NCBI GenBank assembly: GCA_964036315.1
Contig: OZ038511.1
Span: forward strand, 1,541,126 to 1,605,125
Direction: 5' to 3'
From: Acanthosepion esculentum
Lineage: Eukaryota > Mollusca > Cephalopoda > Sepiida > Sepiidae
Length of the DNA stretch: 64,000 nt
Shown: positions 57,090 through 64,000 of the stretch, one piece after another
Layout of the letters: each line of letters starts with the position of its first letter
Position numbering within the stretch: the stretch's first letter is position 1
Made by a program: the position numbers and the translations under genes
The notes under the pieces: generated by a model
Told to the model about the DNA's origin: nothing
What the model saw: only the letters and a program-made list of their open reading frames with translations
The model's database searches: none

Positions 57090-58060
57090 AGGATTATATA
57101 ATTTCAGAGCCTTTGGCCAAATTATCCACAATGATCCTACTCTTCAGGGATATTATAGATTATTATCTGAATTATCAATGGTCAATGATAAATTTAATTT
57201 CTAATAACTACATACTTTTCCATGATGGCTTATATAGATCACATTCTGGGTAATATACTGTCAAGCAATGCTTAAGAGCACACTTCTAGTTTCCTAGTTT
57301 TAACAATACTATAAAACTCCAGGTGGAGAGCTGTCATGAGTGTCAAGTATGAAGAATATGATTGATCAAACATCTCTTACACTCTTGCCCTCCCTAAGAA
57401 GCCTTTGCAGACTATATTAATTGATCTGTTCAGTCTACTTCCAGACTGACACCATGTATTATGCTCTGGGACACCTGGATGTAAAAATTATTTTTATCTA
57501 CTATGGAAAAATATATTCTTTTTGCTTTGGAGGAAATATGAAGATATTTTGGTAATCCAACATGCCATAAATATGAAAATTGATACCTATTTAATGAACA
57601 AGAATTTCTTAACTTGTCTGTGTAAATAGGTATGATAATCATAATATCATATACTTATCACCTGTAGGCAAATGAAGCTGAATGAATTATGAAATCACTA
57701 AAAAGATCTGTCAAGATCACACTAAATCTACCTCATTAAAGAAGCCATTGAGGTGCTTCTCTGTGATTATCATTCAACTCCACAGGAAGCTACTAGTATT
57801 GCTCATGGTAATGCAAAAAATCATATTCCAACAAATTGGTCAAGCCTCTGGATTATCAGAATTTTAAAGAAACAAGTTGTTATAATCCCAGGAAGGAAGT
57901 TATCAATGCCAAAATAAATTCCCCCTGGTAGTTTAAGTATCCAAGCATCATCAAAGGGGAAAAGTTTTAGTGAAACAAGTAATTAAAACAATCAAATGCA
58001 AATCCTTATATGAATTGAACACAGTAGCATATATAAAAGAGAGTAGATATGAATAGTTTA
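57090..58060 (+). pseudogene. gypsy integrase remains
   Basis: Only scattered matches: NDPTLQGYYRLLSEL (about 57130-57175) resembles the xDPxLxxLxxxI stretch between RNase H and integrase; an SVKYEEYD-like run near 57340 stands where the HHCC module would end; PLQTILIDLF (about 57405-57430) resembles the PWxxVGxDLF core start with the first Asp; the TPxEA-type motif near 57775 is late integrase. Catalytic residues two and three cannot be confirmed. Confidence 0.5.
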
Positions 58061-58654
58061 TGACAATATGATAACAGACAGCCTATCTTCAAACATATCG
58101 GTGATATTAAGCCCTAAAAATATGATCAGCCCAAAAAATTCAACACACCCTACTATTGGAAACAAAACCAAAATAAAAATCATAGAAATTCCAATGTCTG
58201 TGTCACAACTTACCTTACTTGATCCAATCTCTGCTATACTAAAGCAGTTAATTCCACTCAACGCCCCCCTACCACCAAACAGCTAAACCTCTGCTGACTA
58301 CAATCCACTTCAACAGTTACATTATAAAACTATGTGCCATTCTAAAGTTGTCTGATAGAAAGCTTCAAGATAATATTGTCACTTTTGTACCAAGCCTAGA
58401 TGACATGAATTACACTTGAAATGAAAAGAGTATTAGAGCAAATGAACAAAACCTACTCTCAACATTTGAAAATTACACTATGGACCTATCACACACACAG
58501 AAAATCTCATTAATGTCATAAGAAAAAGAGTGATTATATATAAAACAGTAACTACTATTATGTAGGTTATTGCTTTATTTGTTCTGTTTTTGATTAACAT
58601 CATTTTGTTTTGTTTAGAATTTCACTCTAATGACTTTACTGATATCTTTTGGCT

Positions 58655-58785
58655 GAGGTTTTCAGTTTGGAATATGGCATCATGATAACAGACTCTCCGC
58701 TTTCATTTAATAAAACTATCAAAACAATTTGAAAAAGTATGTATCCTTTTCCAATCTGTTTCATATGAGCAATGCTTAGTTTGCT
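58655..58785 (+). repeat. LTR-like end, right
   Basis: Partner of 54760-54870. It lies about 600 bases after the last integrase-like sequence. LTR borders (TG...CA) are not identifiable, so extents are minimal. Confidence 0.42.
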
Positions 58786-59011
58786 TCTTGAAAGAGACAA
58801 TGTTATAAAAGTTGTGTTAAGCAAATAATGTATTTTAAATAATAATCTTGTTTCTGCAAATATCTTTCTAATGTGTGTTATATCCCTTTGCAAGTCAGAA
58901 TAGTTCAGGAAGAAATGCATAAATTAAATTGAATCAAAACACTGATTTGTATGACAAAGTTTCTCTGAAGGTTTATCTTCATTTTCTTTTCTTTTCACCT
59001 TTTCCTGTCAG

Positions 59012-59126
59012 AAATGATTTTCATAATATTAATATTGATGAAGAAAATAAAAATAAGAGTGATGTTAGCCTGACTGTCTCAATTCACTTGTCAAGTGACA
59101 ATAATAATGGAAATCAAGATCTTTAA
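59012..59126 (+). CDS. Candidate terminal exon, low complexity
   Basis: A very strong acceptor (TTTCACCTTTTCCTGTCAG ending at 59011) is followed by a 115-base open segment with in-phase stop TAA at 59124: NDFHNINIDEENKNKSDVSL then TVSIHLSSDNNNGNQDL. The Asn/Asp-rich product resembles a disordered C-terminus. AATAAA overlaps the stop region (59126-59131), too close to serve as a normal polyadenylation signal. AT-rich codons can mimic such peptides, so this is weak. Confidence 0.2.
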
Positions 59127-59129
59127 AAT

Positions 59130-60595
59130 AAACTGATAACCCTCAGTAAAGGAAGAAATGGTGGAAAATGCAGTCCTGGTATGCTTATTACCAAAGGCCA
59201 AGATGAAAATGATAACAATTGGAAACAAACACAGGGAATACTTCTGTTAGAGATGATAGTTATTTGATTGAAAAATTTTCGTGAGGCTAACAAAGAAAAA
59301 TAAAGGATATGAAATGATAAAAAACTGACGGATAACTGAAAAATAAATGAGTGGAATTGTTGATGTCATTTTGTATTGGTGTACAATGTAATTTCATATT
59401 GCTGTACTATTTCATTCAACTTGAGAATGGAAAGAACTTATACTTAAATTATAATAAATAGCTGCAAAATTTTAAATAAATATATAGGCAAATTCAATGA
59501 GATATATATATTTACTTACATCTATAAATATGCATGTAAGAGTATAATGGATTAAGAATTAAATTATAATAAGTAATTACAATATACTTGCTTTTGAATG
59601 TTACTTTTGTTGTTACAGACAAAATATTTTCATTGAAATTATGAAGAAATAAATATTTTACTATAATAATAATTATTAGTTTTATCAATTATATTCTTCA
59701 GAATATTTCAAGCATTAACATTCAATCTGCACAAAGATTTTGAAGAAAGAAAATGATGAAATTTGATTAAATGTTTTGACGTAATTGTTAATAATTTCAT
59801 TCAACCACAATGAAAATGTATCTTGTATTGTAGTTTAATGCATTTTTATTTCATTGATTTTATAATTTTATATATCACCATGGCTTTAAGAAATGAGAAT
59901 TCATGAAGGGGACTCTATGTCTGTTGTAGGCCTGTTGGTAACTGGTTCAGGAACGTAATTGATGACTGAAGTGCCAAGTTTACAGCATAGTTTCCTTTCA
60001 TTTACTTTGAGCCTATGTGAGAGCAGTTTTGGAGAAAATCTTGTGGCACCAAGAAAGCAAGCCAACAGTCTCTGTTACACATTTTTGATGGTTGTTACAA
60101 AGAAGGCAAGAGTTCTTTTGGGGGAATTCCTGTACCTATTTCATAACACACTTTTGTTGCACTGACCATAAACCAGATTCACAAACAGTTAAATCTTTAT
60201 AAGTTAATATTTTCATCCTCAGTACATGGCCACAACTATGCAGCTGTGTTTTTTGGTAGCAATGTTCCAATGTTAAAGCACTGAGACTGTTGAGGTCTTT
60301 GCTTGTAACAAATCACTCCATCTAGACTATTCTGAAAGTATATTCTTTTGTTAGTCACCATCATTTAAATAAAATCCTTTAAAATTTTCTGATCAAAACT
60401 AGCAAAATATTATCATAAAATATATGTAATTCAGCCTGCCATTTTTCATCATCATGTATTAAAATTTCATCTGTTAAGAATCCAGGCTATAAGACATTAA
60501 CAAATGATAAATAAAAGGTTTTGGAATATGATACATGTATTACTTTCAGTTTGAGTAATGTAACATTCCCCAAATCAATGCAAGCCTAAGTTTTC

Positions 60596-60600
<5 letters not shown>
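59130..60600. other. AT-rich; unclassified block at 59905-60360
   Basis: 59905-60360 is less AT-rich than its flanks and includes a 68-codon plus frame (59959-60165) with no recognised motif. It could be an old repeat. The rest shows nothing. Confidence 0.4.

Positions 60601-60601
<1 letters not shown>

Positions 60602-60652
<51 letters not shown>
60602..60652. repeat. (TA)n microsatellite
   Basis: TA array of about 50 bases followed by AAAATA units. Confidence 0.97.
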
Positions 60653-60657
<5 letters not shown>

Positions 60658-60734
60658 AAATAAAAATGGTAATCTGTATGGAATTTCCAAGAGGATAAAG
60701 GTCCAAGGAGAACTCTGTCAGAGACAGCAAAATT

Positions 60735-60802
60735 ATTAATTAATGAATATCAAACAGTTAAAATACTATGGTATTTTAAGTGTTTGATATTCATTAATTA
60801 AT
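60735..60802. repeat. Near-perfect hairpin, 32-bp arms, 4-base loop
   Basis: Arms 60735-60766 and 60771-60802 are complementary at 31 of 32 positions (one mismatch, C against G, in AA(C)TG/AA(G)TG), around the loop TATG. The stem contains TTTGATATTCATTAATTAAT. A TA array follows at once and another lies about 80 bases before. Possibly a snap-back MITE end, a recent palindromic duplication or a structured RNA; the sequence alone does not decide. Confidence 0.93.
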
Positions 60803-60826
60803 ATATATATATATATATATATATAC
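60803..60826. repeat. (TA)n microsatellite
   Basis: Short TA array adjoining the hairpin. Confidence 0.93.
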
Positions 60827-60829
60827 TGC

Positions 60830-63800
60830 TATGGATCATAAGAAAATACAAACTCAAAAGAGAAAAAATATGCTACAAACTAAATGATGGGAGAATATTT
60901 CACATTTTGTGAAAAAAATAAACAGATCATAAAGCAAGAGTAGAAATTGAAAAAATTGGCTATATAAATACAAAAGCAAATTTAGCTTTAAGAATGTCAT
61001 AAAGATAGATTTAGTAAAAGTTAAAAGTGTTATAAGCAAGAAAAGGGGATTGATCAGGAAGAAAATATTTGAAGAATCTGGTAAAAAATATGCAGAATAT
61101 TAAGAACATTAACTAAAAGCATGAAATCACCCAAAGTACCATCATCAACCTTTAGCATGCTGCATTATTAATATTACACCCCTTTCCACTTCATTCTTTT
61201 CCAATGCCTCTCATTTGCAGTATGCTTACTGTTAATTTGACTCAAAGTTGTTTTTTGTTGCCATAGCAAGAAATAACAACACAACTATGAAATTTAAACA
61301 TACTATTGTTCAGGAATCAGAGTCACCTTCAGTGGCAGGATAAACTTTTTGTACAGCAAATGAAGTCACGTACAGAGTGATAAGGGTTAAGTAAACATCA
61401 CAACAAGAAACGTAAGTTGGGTAAAATAGTACATGAAAATGATTTTAATAGCAATTTTAGAGATGAATATAGAGCTACATTGCATGGAACTGATAGCTGT
61501 GTAATGTTGATTTCCTCATGTAAATTGTCTGCTTTGTTGCCATTTTGTAGACAGTAAAATTATAAGTCACTTCATATTGATGGTGGTGTGAAGATAAATA
61601 CAAAGAATTATTGTAATTTTTTTGAGTGGTACAAGTCATGCCAAAGCATTGTCAAAAAAGATGGTTCAGATATTAATCCAATTAATATTATTCTTGTGAG
61701 AATAAAAAAGTAATATTCAAGCAAAGATGATGTCTGGGAAGGAATACAAATTGCAACTGCAATAATATTAAAATCAAAACATTAACAATTACTAAAATCA
61801 GTGAATGAATGACTGATCAATCTTATAGAATGTCTTTCAAAGAACCCATATTAATATGAAAAATAATAAAATGATTTATTTAGCTACAGGAGATATTGTG
61901 TTAATGAAATATATATTTCTGACATCATTTGGTTTTATTTATAAATAAAATATGTTGCACTTTGCATAATAATACTTCAAAATGTCAAAGCAAGTTATTA
62001 TTTATATTTGTAATGAGAACAAACACATGACATTGTTTATATAAATAATTACAGCAAATATTATCAATATTGGTTGTTTAATATCAATTTTATTTTATTA
62101 CTTGCATAATAACATCTGACAGTGTAAATCTTTTACAACTTGGAAAAGCTTGTTTTAATATTCTTTGATATGAAAAAATATTTTACCTATACTTTTTTTT
62201 GCATCTGTCATTAGTTTGAAAGATTAATTATATGATTAGAATCTGTAATATTCTACAAGGTAACATAGTAATTCACATATTTTTATAATGCAGAAAAGAC
62301 ATCATTGTATTCTTATTTTTAAATCATGACTGATCATTTTGTGAATCTATATATGCTTGGTAAAGAAGAAAAATTATTTTTTGTTTTCAGTCCTCTTCTA
62401 GACTATTTCTTGTGGATTTTTTTCTTTTACTTTGCCATTCTTCTCTGTCTGATTCTTTAAGTCTGATATTTTGAACTTTTCTAGCTCAAGAAAAGGTAAC
62501 GAAATATGTATGTTTAATTACATCAGCTTTGTCAAAGATTTGGTACTTAGCTCTCATTATTGTCACTGAACAGTAAACAGGTAGAATTATTTGTATGATA
62601 ACTTATGACTGCTGAGTCAATATATTTGGGAGTAGAGGTTTAGGAATATTTTGCTTAGGGAAAAGAAACAAATAGATTATTTTATAGCTAGAAATGAATG
62701 TCAATAAAAAGTGCATGAGGATTTTCTATTCCTAAACAGGAAAGAAAAACATTGATTTTATTCTCTGATGATTCAAAATTAATTAAAAAAATGCATTTGC
62801 AAAGATAAAGTCAAGGTAGATATTGTTTAGAAAGTTTCATCTAATACATATTTCTGCACTTCTCTACTAATTATAACTCCAAACAATAATCTTTGACTTT
62901 GCACCTAATTTTTACAGGAAAAGAAGCTTATTAAATTATACATGCACTTGACTGTTGTGACTCATTTAAAGACAGTTCACAAGAGATGCAATATGCTAAT
63001 GTAAGGATAATTCTTAGAACTAATAAATACTTTTTATAAGTCAGTTAGGAGCAAAAAGACATTATCTAACTTTAGAAATATATGATCAATAATATATTTG
63101 CTTCCTCTCCTACTAATATTGGCCCATAAAAAATATAGAAAATCATACTTTTAGATTAATTTACCAGACTAGCAAGATTGTCTACCATACCTGTAATTAC
63201 GATAATTCTCAAGATGAATCTTGGATAATTTTATTACTACTTATTCCCTTTTAACATGGATAAGAAAAATACAAGAAAGAATTAAAAACTTCTAATGTTT
63301 GATCATTTGGTCAGATTTGGGGCACTGGGTCAGACTGAGAACTTTTGTTCACAGTTGTTTAAGTTCTCAAATGTAAATCTATAATAACTGAGAAACACTT
63401 TGATGTCTTTAAATTTAGTATTTTTTTATCAAATCCTATTGATTAGATTGTAATTGGTATATTATCTTAAACTATAATTTATTTTTTACACTTTATTAGA
63501 CAAGTTCCAAAGAGTTGTATTTGATTTTTAATTTTTAATATTATGTCAATGACTCTTATCTTGATATTCTACAACTTTTAAACTTAACTTTAAAAATATG
63601 TAATGCTTAAGAAACAACTTTGTTAATTTGTGTGTACTTGAAATTACAAATGAATTTCCAGTTTGCATACTTTTGATGCTAACAAAGACTGACAACAACT
63701 ATGAAAACAGTATACGGTCAAAAGACTTAAATTCAACTTTTTTTTACTTTTCACACTAGTGATTCAACTGGTGATTGAAGGATTTTAAACTCCATTTTAT

Positions 63801-64000
63801 TGATTTGATTTGTTGTATGTTAAATAAAACCTGCCTAATCCAGGGTGCAAATGTTGTTAAGATAACTTTCATGAAAAACAAAATGATAAAAATTTCTGTG
63901 TTGAAAGAGGACCATTTTTGTATCTAATATTCTTTTTAAGGCATTGCAACAAATCTTTACTCACACAGATGAGATCAAATAACTGTTTTTGAAATTTAAC
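60830..64000. other. AT-rich, no gene seen
   Basis: Just over 3 kb to the window edge without an element, exon or notable repeat that I can support. Confidence 0.5.

Larger units (their letters stand above)
54870..58650 (+). mobile_element. Second Ty3/gypsy element, heavily decayed
   Basis: A plus-strand polyprotein in many frames. IVNIIAQYPLIFQGLRIVK (about 55800-55865) matches the xLLxxYPxVFxGLGxxK linker between protease and RT. FGKFMINKDGVKSDLTKEQV (about 56467-56527) matches the LGHxxxxxGIxPDPxKxxAI end of RT. ANLYELMKQKFISEWT then THEKILQLKKAF (about 56620-56715) is the RT/RNase H join. ATAFEFCLYQVICFLTGHK (about 56885-56940) is RNase H. YHSTPQEATSIAHGNAKNHI (about 57765-57825) is the late integrase xYRxTPxxxxxxSPAxLL region. 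No frame exceeds about 70 codons. Confidence 0.72.

Noticed and set aside
60690..60735. Possible hammerhead ribozyme near the hairpin
   Set aside because: GTC and short stems are present, but the conserved CTGATGA and GAAA core is not.
1..64000. CRISPR arrays, operons, prophage or bacterial defence genes
   Set aside because: No regularly spaced repeats with unique spacers, no ribosome-binding sites before long frames, and all features point to a eukaryotic genome.

Overview
This window looks like non-coding DNA from a large, AT-rich, transposon-loaded animal genome. A lophotrochozoan is most likely, and probably a coleoid cephalopod (octopus or squid). The reasons are: no open frame longer than 185 codons; no bacterial-style gene packing; at least ten long (TA)n arrays; tRNA-headed SINE copies; many Tc1/mariner, Jockey-type LINE, Ty1/copia, Ty3/gypsy and Penelope-like fragments; and one short exon with good splice sites that matches the M13 (neprilysin/ECE) peptidases. 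The species call is inference. Family calls come from reading translated motifs by eye, without any database search.

Layout. 1-985: antisense Jockey-type LINE (endonuclease to start of RT). 1349-2366: two inverted copies of one SINE. 4330-7427: 5'-truncated Ty1/copia element with a 256-bp 3' LTR. 7450-8402: sense LINE RT 3' ends, two pieces. 8680-12240: antisense Jockey-type LINE split by a 1449-bp Tc1 transposon. 12240-26130: mostly plain AT-rich sequence holding the best host exon (17577-17627, +), a possible PDZ-type exon (16215-16279, -) and a weaker exon candidate (13922-14024, -). 26131-26482: foldback repeat. 27600-29280: Tc1 nested in an older, opposite Tc1. 31690-39160: five separate Tc1/mariner transposase relics or copies, one carrying a 186-bp MITE. 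39600-41275: LINE relic. 44197-48750: Penelope fragment, SINE, mariner fragment, then a Ty3/gypsy element that has lost its RT core. 54190-54680: foldback repeat. 54760-58790: second, very decayed Ty3/gypsy with LTR-like ends. 60735-60802: a near-perfect 32-bp-arm hairpin between (TA)n arrays. The remainder is AT-rich with no support for genes.

Nothing here works together as a pathway or operon. The coherent reading is a long intron or intergenic tract of one or two host genes that has collected several generations of transposons, some nested so that relative ages can be read. I did not find a convincing new biological system. The items most worth checking are the M13 exon with a possible PDZ exon on the other strand 1.3 kb away, the nested Tc1 with paired direct repeats in its ends, the inverted SINE pair and foldbacks as possible double-stranded RNA sources, and several unexplained, less AT-rich blocks.
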